From Candidatus Woesearchaeota archaeon (GTDB taxonomy: Archaea > Nanobdellota > Nanobdellia > Woesearchaeales > JABGUJ01), in NCBI GenBank assembly GCA_018646625.1, contig JABGUJ010000001.1:535265-599264 (forward strand): DNA of 64,000 nt, read 5' to 3'. Position 1 is the first letter of the stretch. Every line of letters starts with the position of its first letter. Positions 16,297 to 25,394 of this stretch are shown piece after piece. The notes beneath the pieces were generated by a model. That model saw only the letters and a list, made by a program, of their open reading frames with translations, was not told where the DNA came from and did no database searches. A program made the position numbers and the translations under genes.

Positions 16297-16308
16297 ACTA
16301 GAACTAGT
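16297..16308. promoter_or_regulatory. 12-bp palindrome at promoter of secreted-protein operon
   Basis: ACTAGAACTAGT is a dyad with 5-bp arms around an AA/TT centre. It lies between the TATA-like box (TTTAAAT at about 16308-16316, minus strand) and the ATG at 16280, so it covers the start region of the operon promoter and could bind a repressor. Confidence 0.4.
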
Positions 16309-16349
16309 ATTTAAATCTTTCTAAATTTGACCACTATTCAGTGACAAAC

Positions 16350-16685
16350 CTATCTGAAGTGGTATGTTCGGCTTATTGTTGGCCGATATGCGTGGGTAGG
16401 AGATCTCCAGGCGCCATAATTACCAGGCCTAAAATAAGTATAAGTTCTCGAGCCATACCAATCTCTATTATTCCCGCTATATCCCGAATAGAAGTTGTTT
16501 CTGTACATCCCTTCATAGGTGTTCCAACCAGGGCTGTAGCCTGCCATGTTTCTGTAATATCCATCATGATATTTAGCATTCTTAAAATTACCATAATCGA
16601 AATCATAGTAGAAAGCGCTTGAAACAGTAGATAAAGCACTAAACAATATCAACAAAATAACCAAGACTATTGTACCCTTTTTCAT
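16350..16685 (-). CDS. Secreted Tyr/Arg/Asn-rich protein (cluster member 1)
   Basis: 111 residues, signal peptide to about residue 24 (ends VSSA), then FYYDFDYGNFKNAKYHDGYYRN and a chain in which Tyr is the commonest residue together with Arg, Asn and Gly, ending RTYHFR. No Cys. A GGGGGG ribosome site is seven bases before the ATG. It is 52 bases upstream of member 2 promoter-side, so it is probably a separate transcript but the same type of protein. Confidence 0.7.
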   Translation of the reverse strand: MKKGTIVLVILLILFSALSTVSSAFYYDFDYGNFKNAKYHDGYYRNMAGYSPGWNTYEGMYRNNFYSGYSGNNRDWYGSRTYTYFRPGNYGAWRSPTHAYRPTISRTYHFR

Positions 16686-16769
16686 TTAGTCCCCCCTGAG
16701 TACACAAATGCCTTGAGAGTATTAAAGCTTTACTCTTCTATAGAATAATGAAAAGAAAAAAGAAAGAAA

Positions 16770-17123
16770 TTAAGCGTCTGCTAGTTGCTTAATTGTCTTC
16801 AAAGAAACAATTATTGCTGCTGGAGCTACAAACGTTACAATGTACTCCAAAATAGTTTGCAACACACCACCTAGGTTTGGTATAACCATATAGTTTGCTG
16901 CACTTGCAGTCATCAATGCAATAGCTGCAACCAAAAACTCAGTTGTTTCTCTTGCTGTTATGTTAAGAAGTCCGACGACGATACCCAACACAACTAAAAT
17001 AACTGTTACCGCAGATCTGATTGTTTCTGTTGTTGGAAATAAACCAATTATGATCGCTAACAATATACCAACTAGAAATGCGTAATGTCCTAGATTAGAT
17101 CTAGAGCTCTGTTTCTTAGCCAT
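16770..17123 (-). CDS. Small four-helix membrane protein
   Basis: 117 residues, a short basic N-terminus (MAKKQSSRSN) and four membrane helices at about 12-27, 37-55, 63-81 and 88-108. No polar catalytic motif. Similar small proteins are common in DPANN archaea but I know of no assigned function. Appears monocistronic. Confidence 0.7.
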   Translation of the reverse strand: MAKKQSSRSNLGHYAFLVGILLAIIIGLFPTTETIRSAVTVILVVLGIVVGLLNITARETTEFLVAAIALMTASAANYMVIPNLGGVLQTILEYIVTFVAPAAIIVSLKTIKQLADA

Positions 17124-17201
17124 TAAATCACCCCTTACTATTATACAACACTAGATAGAATTTCACTTTTTAAAGCTTGTGAAAAAAAGCCTCTAAAGCC
17201 C

Positions 17202-18311
17202 CTATAATACTGGATCCTTAAGACCATGCCCAGTTAATACACACACAACTTCGCCCTTCAAACCCAGTTTCAAAGCACCAGCATAACTTACTGCACCAGA
17301 TGGTTCAGCAAATATTCCTTCGGAGGCCAATAACTTTCTTGCACCAACAATTTCTTTATCTGTTACCGAAACTGCAAAACCTTTTGTATTGCGCAAAGCC
17401 TTCAAAGCTTTTTCACCATCAACAGGTCTGCCGCAACAAATAGCAGAAGCAACTGTCTTGGGTTTTTTAACTTCTTTTATTTCTGAATGATTATCAAATG
17501 CAGTAACTAATGGTGAACATCCTTTACCTTGCACCGCAACCAACCTTGGTAATTTTTTTATTAACCCAACTTTTTTTAGTTCTTCTAATGATTTATACAC
17601 GCCAGAAAATAAAGTTGCATTACCAACAGGAGTAACAATATAATCAGGCAGCATCCAGTTTAGTTGATCAACAATCTCGAACCCCACGCTTTTTTCTCCT
17701 TCACCTCTGTGAGGATAATCGCCAGACAAATAACATCCATACTTTTCTCTCATCTCTAATGTCTTGGTAACAGCATCTTCGTAAGTTCCATTAATTACTT
17801 TAACTTTAGCACCGTGTGCTCTTATCTGTGCTAACTTATTAGCTGGAGCGAACTTTGGAATGAAAATGTGTGCATTTATTCCCGCTCTTGCACAATATGC
17901 AGAAACACTTCCCCCCATATTACCTGTTGTTGCACATGCAACATCTTTAACACCCAGTTCTCGAGCTTTAGAAATCTCAATAGTGGTCCCTCTATCCTTA
18001 AATGCACCACTTAGGCTAATTCCTTCGTGCTTAAACATATAGCCTTTTGTTTTAACAGAATCAATTAAAGGAGTTCCTCCTTCTTTGAAGCTTACAATAT
18101 TACTCAAGTCTTCTGTAGGGTAAAACATCCAATACTTCCAATGATTAACCGGCTCATGAACAAAATTACTTTTGATTATCTTCTTCTTAACAACTTTATA
18201 ATCATATTCAATATCTAAACTCCCACCACATTTGGGACAGGAAAAGATAACACTATCATAAGAAAAAGTCCTCTTGCACACAACACATCTATACTGTTTT
18301 GGAACTGTCAT
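17202..18311 (-). CDS. thrC: Threonine synthase
   Basis: 369 residues. A PLP enzyme converting O-phosphohomoserine to threonine. It has the N-terminal zinc-ribbon-like motif of archaeal enzymes (CVVCKRTF, CPKCGGSL), GGTPLI at about 78-83, and the PLP-lysine segment SGAFKDRG (Lys105), followed by CATTGNMGGSVSAYCARAG for phosphate binding. The usual NPTGSFKDRG is changed to ISLSGAFKDRG, so a related PLP activity cannot be excluded. No other threonine pathway gene is nearby. Confidence 0.85.
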   Translation of the reverse strand: MTVPKQYRCVVCKRTFSYDSVIFSCPKCGGSLDIEYDYKVVKKKIIKSNFVHEPVNHWKYWMFYPTEDLSNIVSFKEGGTPLIDSVKTKGYMFKHEGISLSGAFKDRGTTIEISKARELGVKDVACATTGNMGGSVSAYCARAGINAHIFIPKFAPANKLAQIRAHGAKVKVINGTYEDAVTKTLEMREKYGCYLSGDYPHRGEGEKSVGFEIVDQLNWMLPDYIVTPVGNATLFSGVYKSLEELKKVGLIKKLPRLVAVQGKGCSPLVTAFDNHSEIKEVKKPKTVASAICCGRPVDGEKALKALRNTKGFAVSVTDKEIVGARKLLASEGIFAEPSGAVSYAGALKLGLKGEVVCVLTGHGLKDPVL

Positions 18312-18332
18312 ATTAGAAAAGAAAAAAAGAAA

Positions 18333-18734
18333 TTATTCAATCTGTTTATCCAGACTGAATTCTGCAGGTCCTTCCAAGGCCATAAACAACATAGCGCCAA
18401 ACAAACCAACATCTTTCCAGAACGCATGTAGTTCAAAGTATCCTGGTATGATATTCATGCTAGTCAAATATGCAGCAAATATTATGCCTAAGAATAAGCA
18501 AGCAGCTCCTGCCCATGCAGATATTCTTGTAAACAATCCAAGTATTAGGAATATACCAATTATAACCTGTAATAGTCCAATTACCCAAACCATGATGTCT
18601 GGAGGAATAAATGAGATTATTTTTTCAACAGGTGGTACAGAGTTTTTGAACAATTTTGAAACTCCTGCATAAACAAATACCAAACCTAAAAATAACCTTA
18701 GAATGAATCGAGCAGTGTTATCATAATCTCTCAT
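18333..18734 (-). CDS. DoxX-like membrane protein
   Basis: 133 residues, four membrane helices. LRLFLGLVFVYAGVSKLF at the N-terminus and GLLQVIIGIFLILGLFTRISAWAGA match the DoxX family, small membrane proteins linked to quinone-associated redox chemistry in some organisms. Its neighbour 18786-19205 is a more distant relative, suggesting a pair. Confidence 0.75.
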   Translation of the reverse strand: MRDYDNTARFILRLFLGLVFVYAGVSKLFKNSVPPVEKIISFIPPDIMVWVIGLLQVIIGIFLILGLFTRISAWAGAACLFLGIIFAAYLTSMNIIPGYFELHAFWKDVGLFGAMLFMALEGPAEFSLDKQIE

Positions 18735-18785
18735 TAACCTTCACCTCTTTTTAACAATATTAGCTTGATCCTTATATAAACCTTT

Positions 18786-19205
18786 TTACTTAAACAAGTT
18801 ATCCAGACTTAAGGGAATATCCTTCGCAGACGCTAAAACGAACGCCGCGGCCAATACAATAAAGTCTTTCACTAAGAAAGCACCTAGTGTACTCAAGTAA
18901 GGAAAACCAGTTTTGAAAGATTCAACCAAAAACAAAGACACCAAACCAATAACTGAAATAACTATGGCAACTATTGCGGCAACCTTTGTAAAAAAGCCAA
19001 TAAAAAACATAACTGACAATAACAATGCAGCAACACCAACAATTAGAGACATTACACCTACGGCATTTATTCCAAATCCATTAACAAAAACACCTAAAGA
19101 GCTAGGATCTAATAAACTTATTAGCCCAAACCATAATGAAATGATTCCAAAACTAATTCTTAAGAAAAACATGCCGTACTTCTCACACCATTTACTGAAT
19201 GCCAT
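18786..19205 (-). CDS. DoxX-like membrane protein (divergent)
   Basis: 139 residues from ATG 19205; a TTG three codons earlier is less likely, and a TATA-like box at about 19228-19238 fits a very short leader. Four membrane helices in the DoxX layout (FFLRISFGIISLWFGLISLLDPSS, MFFIGFFTKVAAIVAIVI). It is the upstream partner of the DoxX gene at 18333-18734 with 51 bases between them. Confidence 0.65.
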   Translation of the reverse strand: MAFSKWCEKYGMFFLRISFGIISLWFGLISLLDPSSLGVFVNGFGINAVGVMSLIVGVAALLLSVMFFIGFFTKVAAIVAIVISVIGLVSLFLVESFKTGFPYLSTLGAFLVKDFIVLAAAFVLASAKDIPLSLDNLFK

Positions 19206-19247
19206 CTTAACCAAAATGTCCCAAAAATACTATATAAACCTATTGAT

Positions 19248-20015
19248 TTAGATTATCGAGACATCTGCCTTAATTACACTCTCAATTCCTAGTTTTATGT
19301 AATTATCTCTTCTAAAATCTAGTCCCGAATCGATATCCAAAGGTACGCTTATTGCCAGAGTATCTCCGCCAGCAACATTTTGCATAATTCTTACATTGAT
19401 CTTTTGCTTCTCGAGATGCAAATCTTTTTCTTTTCCATCAACCGAAACAATATTCTCATATCTATCAAACTCTATGATTGCATCAGTATATGTTGCACCT
19501 GGAGGAACTTCCGCTTGAGAAATTATCAAAGGTGTGCCATCGATGAGCTTAACAATCTTGCCACCAGATCCTCTATCTATCAATGATCTTTCTTTCCCTA
19601 ATGAATTTCTAACAGTGATTTCTTTAATATTTAGTATAACATAGTCAACCAGACTTAGCATAGGACTAATCTCAAGCTGAGCAAAGGCTTTTATCGAAGA
19701 TGGTGCTTGTTTATCTGGACTAACAATGTTAAACGGAACTTTCTCTTCAGTATAAATCTCAATATCAACTTCGTCCTCGCTTTCAATTACTTCAGCTTCC
19801 GCAACCTTTGTGGTTCCATTATAAACATCTTCTGGCTTTTCAATTATTACAACAGGTTCTTCTTCTTCCTGCACAATTTCATCTACGGGTTGTTCTACAA
19901 CAACTTCCATAACTTCATTACTCTCAACAGGTTCATTAACGGAATATTCTTCCACTCCGCCACACCCTACCATAAAAATAATTAAAACAATAATTGCAAT
20001 CAATAATTTTTTCAT
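19248..20015 (-). CDS. Lipoprotein with DUF4382-like domain
   Basis: 255 residues. Signal peptide with lipobox (FMVGC, Cys at about 18), then a Glu/Val-rich linker (about 20-90) and a beta-rich domain: LVDYVILNIKEITVRNS, GTPLIISQAEVPPGATYTDAIIEFD. The pattern of a strand, a GxxxL-type turn and the VPPGxYTxA element resembles DUF4382, found in secreted bacterial and archaeal lipoproteins of unknown role. It starts 15 bases after the PolB stop on the same strand. Confidence 0.7.
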   Translation of the reverse strand: MKKLLIAIIVLIIFMVGCGGVEEYSVNEPVESNEVMEVVVEQPVDEIVQEEEEPVVIIEKPEDVYNGTTKVAEAEVIESEDEVDIEIYTEEKVPFNIVSPDKQAPSSIKAFAQLEISPMLSLVDYVILNIKEITVRNSLGKERSLIDRGSGGKIVKLIDGTPLIISQAEVPPGATYTDAIIEFDRYENIVSVDGKEKDLHLEKQKINVRIMQNVAGGDTLAISVPLDIDSGLDFRRDNYIKLGIESVIKADVSII

Positions 20016-20030
20016 ACTCTTCGACCTCCA

Positions 20031-22355
20031 TTAAAATTGAAATAAACTTTTTTGTTGACTTCCTCTTACAACATCATCAAAACTCTGATGAAGCAACGAT
20101 AACAACGTGTCAGCTATCGGTTTTATTTGTTTTTCAACATAATGATCATAATCTAAAGGACTTGTGTGTTTCTGGATAGGCTCCGGCCCATTAACAGTAA
20201 TATAATAACTGATTTTTCTACTCTCCAATTTATCTAACATCCTGGCTGCCTTAACATGTGGAGGTGTAGTTTTAACATATTCATCCAAATCTTTTGTCAA
20301 CGACTTACTATATACTAATAAATCGTCATACTGTCCTGATCTCAAATCTTTAACATATTCTGAAATAAACCCCATTATTTCCTTATCCTTAAAGAACAAG
20401 TTAAACAATTGGAACTGGAATTTCTTTGCGGCTTCTGTCCAATCACTTCTAACAAACTCCATACCCACAATCTCTAGTTTCTCTTTTCCTTTATTATCAA
20501 CACGCAACCCGGCATATCTTTTCTTTGCGCCATGAGCTGTTCCTCTAACAGTAGGCATGATGAATTTCTTGTAAACCTTTTCAAACTCTAATTCCATCAT
20601 ATTTTCTCTACAGTATTCATTGGTTACAAATTTAGAATAAAAGTCATTGATATAATTCTGAAGTTCAAGACCTACCGCAAATGCTGAATCACTATCTTTA
20701 GTTTTAGAATCTACAAAGATAGAATCAGTATCTCCATATATGACGTCATATCCTTTCTCTTTTATTTTCTCTGAAGTTAGTTTATTCAAGAACTGACCAA
20801 AGTGAGTTATGGCATTAGCAATCTCTAGATTATAAAATCTGCATGACGGATTAGCCAACACGCCGAAGAACGAGTTCATCAATATCTTTATAGCAAATCT
20901 TGCCAACTCATTACCTTTCTTCCTTGCTTCATCTCTTTGCTTCCACAATACATCAATGATATCTGGCATTAATCCATCTGCATTCTTAAAAAAAGCACCA
21001 TTTGGTGATTGAACAAATTTCTTTTTATCATAATCTCCTACAGGTTTATCTACGACATAAGACGCAGGATCAATGTTAAACGACCTAATTATACTGGGAT
21101 ATAGACTCTTAAAATCCAGAACCAATAGATAGTCATACACTCCAGGCTTGGAATCCATAACAAAGCCACCAGTTATTCGTTCTTCTCTTTCATTATATTT
21201 TGCAGAAGGACAAACAATTCCCTTGGACCGCGCCTCAATCAAATAGACATAGTCTAAACTTGCTACTGATGCCCCGACCCTATCAAGTGGCATCCCCGTC
21301 AACAAACTTCGTTGTATTGTGAGTTGCAATGCATCGCTCTTGTATATTACATCATACGCCAACACCGAATCTTTAAGATTATAGTCTGCGAGAGATTTCT
21401 TATCTTCCTTATACAATGTTTGAATTTCTTCATGTCTTGCATCCCCTACCAATAACTTTTCATCGCCTAAGAAAAACTTTGCAGCAGTATTAAGTTTATA
21501 ATTATCTAATTTAATAAATGAATTCTTCAGTAAAGCAATTCCATCTAATACTTGTCTTCCACAAATATCTGCTTTCGATTCTCTAAAAAATGAAGTTTGA
21601 ACAATTAATTTCGAATCTCTATCGTTTCTTCCAAACTTAAATGGTATTTTATGATGGTGCATCTTGTTTCTGATAACATCAAAATCGAATCCAATAACAT
21701 TCCATCCTGTTATTATATCTGGATCCTTTTCCACTACTCGAGAAACAAACGCTTCCAACATTTTTTTCTCATTATCAAAACAGCTAACACCTTCACCACT
21801 TTCTTTGCTAACCATCAAAACTTCTTCATATCCTTCTATATACAAAGAGATACAAAAAATGTTGTGTGCTTTAGAGTCAGTCTCAATATCATACGATAAT
21901 ACTTTAAGATTCTCAGGAGTATAGTCACATCCATTGATCTTGGGGTCTACATATATTCTATCTACTTTTTCACCTGAAGAATACTCTCCCTCGATATTTA
22001 CACTGCCTTTAACCCCATTATCCATCATAAATCTATAGGCAAATCTAATGTCTGCTTCAAAGGTCTTAATTCCTTGATCTTCAAAATGCTCTCTAACTGT
22101 AGGAACATCTTTGGGGATATCGGTAACGAGCTTAACAACCGGTTCACCATCATAATCCACTAAAGAAACATCTTCGTGATCTAATCGATGAATTTTCGAA
22201 GCCCGATCAAGATCTTTCTTTAGAATAAAGAAATACGGCCGAAAAGAACTAATCGTAAGAAAACTTTCTCCATTCTCAAGTCTACCAAACAAATGAACCT
22301 TTGCTTTACCATTCTCAATTTGGTATGTCGGGTAAACAACAAATCCTTTAACCAT
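20031..22355 (-). CDS. polB: DNA polymerase, family B
   Basis: 774 residues, the replicative B-type polymerase with proofreading. Exonuclease motifs: VLSYDIETD, GWNVIGFDFD and YNLKDSVLAYD. Polymerase motifs: A as LDFKSLYPSI, B as KILMNSFFGVL (Phe replaces the common Tyr), C as YGDTDSIF. The C-terminus, QQKSLFQF, is a PCNA-interaction (PIP) motif; PCNA is encoded at 26019. No intein. Probably a single gene with its own promoter near 22375. Confidence 0.96.
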   Translation of the reverse strand: MVKGFVVYPTYQIENGKAKVHLFGRLENGESFLTISSFRPYFFILKKDLDRASKIHRLDHEDVSLVDYDGEPVVKLVTDIPKDVPTVREHFEDQGIKTFEADIRFAYRFMMDNGVKGSVNIEGEYSSGEKVDRIYVDPKINGCDYTPENLKVLSYDIETDSKAHNIFCISLYIEGYEEVLMVSKESGEGVSCFDNEKKMLEAFVSRVVEKDPDIITGWNVIGFDFDVIRNKMHHHKIPFKFGRNDRDSKLIVQTSFFRESKADICGRQVLDGIALLKNSFIKLDNYKLNTAAKFFLGDEKLLVGDARHEEIQTLYKEDKKSLADYNLKDSVLAYDVIYKSDALQLTIQRSLLTGMPLDRVGASVASLDYVYLIEARSKGIVCPSAKYNEREERITGGFVMDSKPGVYDYLLVLDFKSLYPSIIRSFNIDPASYVVDKPVGDYDKKKFVQSPNGAFFKNADGLMPDIIDVLWKQRDEARKKGNELARFAIKILMNSFFGVLANPSCRFYNLEIANAITHFGQFLNKLTSEKIKEKGYDVIYGDTDSIFVDSKTKDSDSAFAVGLELQNYINDFYSKFVTNEYCRENMMELEFEKVYKKFIMPTVRGTAHGAKKRYAGLRVDNKGKEKLEIVGMEFVRSDWTEAAKKFQFQLFNLFFKDKEIMGFISEYVKDLRSGQYDDLLVYSKSLTKDLDEYVKTTPPHVKAARMLDKLESRKISYYITVNGPEPIQKHTSPLDYDHYVEKQIKPIADTLLSLLHQSFDDVVRGSQQKSLFQF

Positions 22356-22395
22356 ATCTAAGAAATCCTCTTCAACATATTTAAAGCTTGCCTGA

Positions 22396-23730
22396 CTATT
22401 GAGCCACTGGTTGAGCTTGAGGTTGAATCGCGCCGCTTTCCAAATTCTCTTGTAACTGCTTTAATTCTTTAAACTTCTTAAAGAGCTTATCTGGTTTTTT
22501 CATACCGCCCACTTTATCAGTCAGATATTCTTTATCTTCCTCGGTAATCCATCCTCGTTCTAGAAGGTCATCTACTTTTTTCTTATAGGCCGTTATGAAC
22601 TTATCTCTACAGCCTGCAATAAATGTCAGATAATATGAAGTGAGTTCTTGATCAATACTTGGTTTAACATCGGGTATCTTTCCATATGCAGCTGCTGCAT
22701 CTACACACATTTTCGCGGCCTCATCTGCAAATTTTGTTCCAACTTTAATTGTGGTATGGACTATGGGAATCAATATTGCATCAAAAAGTATGAATGCGAA
22801 CACGGAGGCAATCGCACCGCCCGCCACTCTGAAGAATATGCCTGTCATTATCATCAAAGGCCCTGCAATGATCATCAATAAAGTCCAGAAAATATTATAA
22901 TTAAATTCTTCGGCAGCAATCCAATATATTATAATTATTATAACTGCAATAGCTGCCAATATTAGAAAAACAACAGGAATACAAAGCAACCTACCAACTG
23001 TGCTGCATGCAGTCCCAACAAGTCTCATACCCATTGCAACACCGCGTTTAAACATAATCTCTAATTCATGTATCATTCGTAATGATTTATTTGTGATCTC
23101 TTTACCAATCTCGTTAATCTTTCCCTTAACTTCGTCTTCTATTTTCTTAAGTTGCTTTTTAGCTTCTTGTCTCTCAGACCGACCCATCTTAGCTTTAATT
23201 CTTTCCCAAATACCTACAGGCAACTCAATCGCTTCTAATTTTTCATGATCTTCAACAGCTTTCTTGAACTTGTCCATGTTTTTCATTTCAATCTTAAACG
23301 CATTCCCTATTGCATAATACTTCAAAGCCCTCTCAGATTTGATGGCTGTTACATCTTCTGGTTCCATAAATTTATCTGCAATATTCTCCGGAATTATCTT
23401 CTTAGAAAAAACACTTATTGGAAACAACGCGACTGGTGGAAACGCAGCTATAAACCCGAACTTAATGAAACCCAGTGTTGCCGGTAATGCGTTTCTTGAA
23501 TTTTTTTTCATAGCATAAACAAAGAAACAAGCACCTCCCGCAAAGCTAACTAATGGCACACCCAAGTACAAAGTAATCGCAGCCACAATTACTCCGAGAA
23601 GTATCTCGACTATAATAGTTCCGCGACCCATTGCTTTAATGTGGGATTTTCCTTTTTCGATTGCTAACAGAATGTGCTTTATCTTAACTTCTTTAAGATA
23701 TTCTTTGTAGTCCTTTAGGCTGTCTGCCAT
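22396..23730 (-). CDS. Large multi-pass membrane protein, unknown
   Basis: 444 residues. Hydrophobic segments at about 38-75, 95-125, 235-265, 270-300 and 305-330; the rest is charged, with a helical cytosolic stretch (about 140-225, SERQEAKKQLKKIEDEVKGKI) and a C-terminal coil ending in a Gln/Ala/Pro tail. No recognised family. It lies 40 bases upstream of polB on the same strand. Confidence 0.62.
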   Translation of the reverse strand: MADSLKDYKEYLKEVKIKHILLAIEKGKSHIKAMGRGTIIVEILLGVIVAAITLYLGVPLVSFAGGACFFVYAMKKNSRNALPATLGFIKFGFIAAFPPVALFPISVFSKKIIPENIADKFMEPEDVTAIKSERALKYYAIGNAFKIEMKNMDKFKKAVEDHEKLEAIELPVGIWERIKAKMGRSERQEAKKQLKKIEDEVKGKINEIGKEITNKSLRMIHELEIMFKRGVAMGMRLVGTACSTVGRLLCIPVVFLILAAIAVIIIIIYWIAAEEFNYNIFWTLLMIIAGPLMIMTGIFFRVAGGAIASVFAFILFDAILIPIVHTTIKVGTKFADEAAKMCVDAAAAYGKIPDVKPSIDQELTSYYLTFIAGCRDKFITAYKKKVDDLLERGWITEEDKEYLTDKVGGMKKPDKLFKKFKELKQLQENLESGAIQPQAQPVAQ

Positions 23731-23767
23731 CTTTTAATAAAATAAAGTAAATAAAAATAAGAAAAAA

Positions 23768-24100
23768 TTATTTCTTCTTTTTGCCTCTTTTCAATGCAAT
23801 ACTTAAACCTGCACCGATAGCCGCACCAACTGCTGCGCCAATTAAAGCTGCTTGTTCAGGATGCTTTGCAACATATTTTTTTGCTTTCTTTTCTGCTGCC
23901 ATAAATTTCTTCTTTGCATCTTTCAAAGCCTTATTTGCTTTTTTCTTCATTGCTGCAAGCTCTTTACTAGTTTTGGCAGACCTTTTTACTGCTTTTCTCT
24001 TGACTGGCTTCCTCTTAGCAACTTTCTTTTTAGCGGGAGCTTTCCTTTTAGGTGCTGCTTTTCGTTTTGGAGCACACCTTTTTGCAGTTTTTTTCTTCAT
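23768..24100 (-). CDS. Histone-H1-like Lys/Ala/Pro-rich protein with glycine-zipper C-terminus
   Basis: 110 residues from ATG 24100, which has GAGGTGAT just upstream; a start 42 bases earlier lacks a site. Residues 1-50 are a repetitive KKKAAPKRKA-type tail; about 50-80 is a basic helix; about 85-105 is a hydrophobic glycine zipper (LIGAAVGAAIGAGLSIAL) followed by RGKKKK. The tail resembles H1-like DNA-binding proteins, while the C-terminus resembles DUF883/ElaB membrane-anchoring helices. DNA binding, membrane attachment or both are possible. Confidence 0.65.
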   Translation of the reverse strand: MKKKTAKRCAPKRKAAPKRKAPAKKKVAKRKPVKRKAVKRSAKTSKELAAMKKKANKALKDAKKKFMAAEKKAKKYVAKHPEQAALIGAAVGAAIGAGLSIALKRGKKKK

Positions 24101-24210
24101 AATATCACCTCTGGAATTATGCTCTTTAACCTGATTTGGCACTATTTAAACCTTTTCAAACAGAATGGGCAATTACTAAGACTTATATACTTTGGTAAGA
24201 ACAGGTGACG

Positions 24211-24723
24211 ATGAGATTCGCTTGTAACAAAACAGATCCGAAATGTAAACAGTGTGCTGAATGTTGCAAATTTAGAGACAAACCGGTTCTAACAGATGAT
24301 GAAGATTTTAATCTTAGAGAGGCAATGTTCAATAAATCTAAAGTAATCTACTTATTTCCTATGTCTCGTTACACGATATCCTTAACAGAAACCGAGAAAC
24401 TCATATTAGAAAAAGAAGCAGACAAACAAGAAATTAAATTAAAGATTCTTCCCAAGAAATCATTCTACGATGAAGAAAAAGACAAAGTATATGTTTTAGA
24501 CTATTTTCTAGATTATGAAATTTGTCCATTTCTAAAAGAGAATAAATGTAACATATATTCATTACGTCCAGAGGTGTGCAAACTATTTCCACTTAAATCT
24601 CCAAATATGAAAAAAGATGTTGACGATTTTCTAACCGCACACCCAGTACATAATACCCTTTCATTCAAAGAATCAATAAAAAAAGTAAAAGAAAAATTAA
24701 ATCCACAATCCAAAAGCATTTAA
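24211..24723 (+). CDS. YkgJ-family zinc/iron-chelating domain protein
   Basis: 171 residues from ATG 24211 (AGGTGA upstream). Cys pattern CKQCAECCKF at the N-terminus and CPFLKENKCNIYSLRPEVCKLFPL in the C-terminal half match the YkgJ family, which binds zinc or iron-sulfur through eight Cys. Function is not established for the family. The promoter TATA-like box (TTATATAC) lies at 24182-24190. Confidence 0.8.
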   Translation: MRFACNKTDPKCKQCAECCKFRDKPVLTDDEDFNLREAMFNKSKVIYLFPMSRYTISLTETEKLILEKEADKQEIKLKILPKKSFYDEEKDKVYVLDYFLDYEICPFLKENKCNIYSLRPEVCKLFPLKSPNMKKDVDDFLTAHPVHNTLSFKESIKKVKEKLNPQSKSI

Positions 24724-24746
24724 ACTAATCTTACAACAATTACTAT

Positions 24747-25394
24747 ATGGCATCAGTAAACATGACCGCTGCACAATTAACACTTGCGAACTTCTCATTA
24801 GGTGAGTATTTTGATAGCATCAAACTGTTACTGATATTCGTAGTTGGAATAGTAATCTACGCATTTTTCATCTTCAAATTCTATAGATTCTTGGCAAGAA
24901 GAGATATCCTTGAATTAAAACTACACAAACACCATAAAGGATTCAGTGGATTCATGGAACGGGTTGCTGCATTGGTATTGTATTTAGTAGAAAACATTCT
25001 ATTGGCGCCATTACTAATATTCTTCTGGTTTGCAGTATTGTCTGTATTATTACTTTTATTAACTAAAAGTCCAAATCCTGAATCTATTCTATTAATCTCG
25101 GCGGCATTAGTAGCAGCAGTAAGAATCACATCATACTATAGTGAGAATTTATCACAAGATCTTGCAAAGATGATACCTTTTGCTTTGCTTGGTGTATTCA
25201 TCTCAGAAGTTTCATTTACAACTTTAGCATTTCCTTTAGAAACCTTTAAACAAATACCATCACTTTGGCAATCATTGCTATACTATTTGATCTTTGTAAT
25301 TATGATTGAAGTTGTGATGAGAATCTTAAGAACATTGCTTGGACTAATAATTATATCAAATGTACCAAAAAAAGAAGATGACGAAAAAAACTAA
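24747..25394 (+). CDS. Multi-pass membrane protein, unknown
   Basis: 215 residues with five membrane helices (about 22-45, 75-110, 113-128, 140-165, 175-205). A basic cytosolic loop (RRDILELKLHKHHKGFSG) lies after the first. No recognised family. Its end overlaps the CDP-alcohol phosphatidyltransferase gene by 17 bases, so the two are coupled and may both act in membrane lipid or envelope biology. Confidence 0.65.
   Translation: MASVNMTAAQLTLANFSLGEYFDSIKLLLIFVVGIVIYAFFIFKFYRFLARRDILELKLHKHHKGFSGFMERVAALVLYLVENILLAPLLIFFWFAVLSVLLLLLTKSPNPESILLISAALVAAVRITSYYSENLSQDLAKMIPFALLGVFISEVSFTTLAFPLETFKQIPSLWQSLLYYLIFVIMIEVVMRILRTLLGLIIISNVPKKEDDEKN

Noticed and set aside
23781..24134. Plus-strand ORF opposite the Lys-rich protein
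   Set aside because: It is the Phe/Leu-rich antisense shadow of the Lys/Ala repeats and has no ribosome site.
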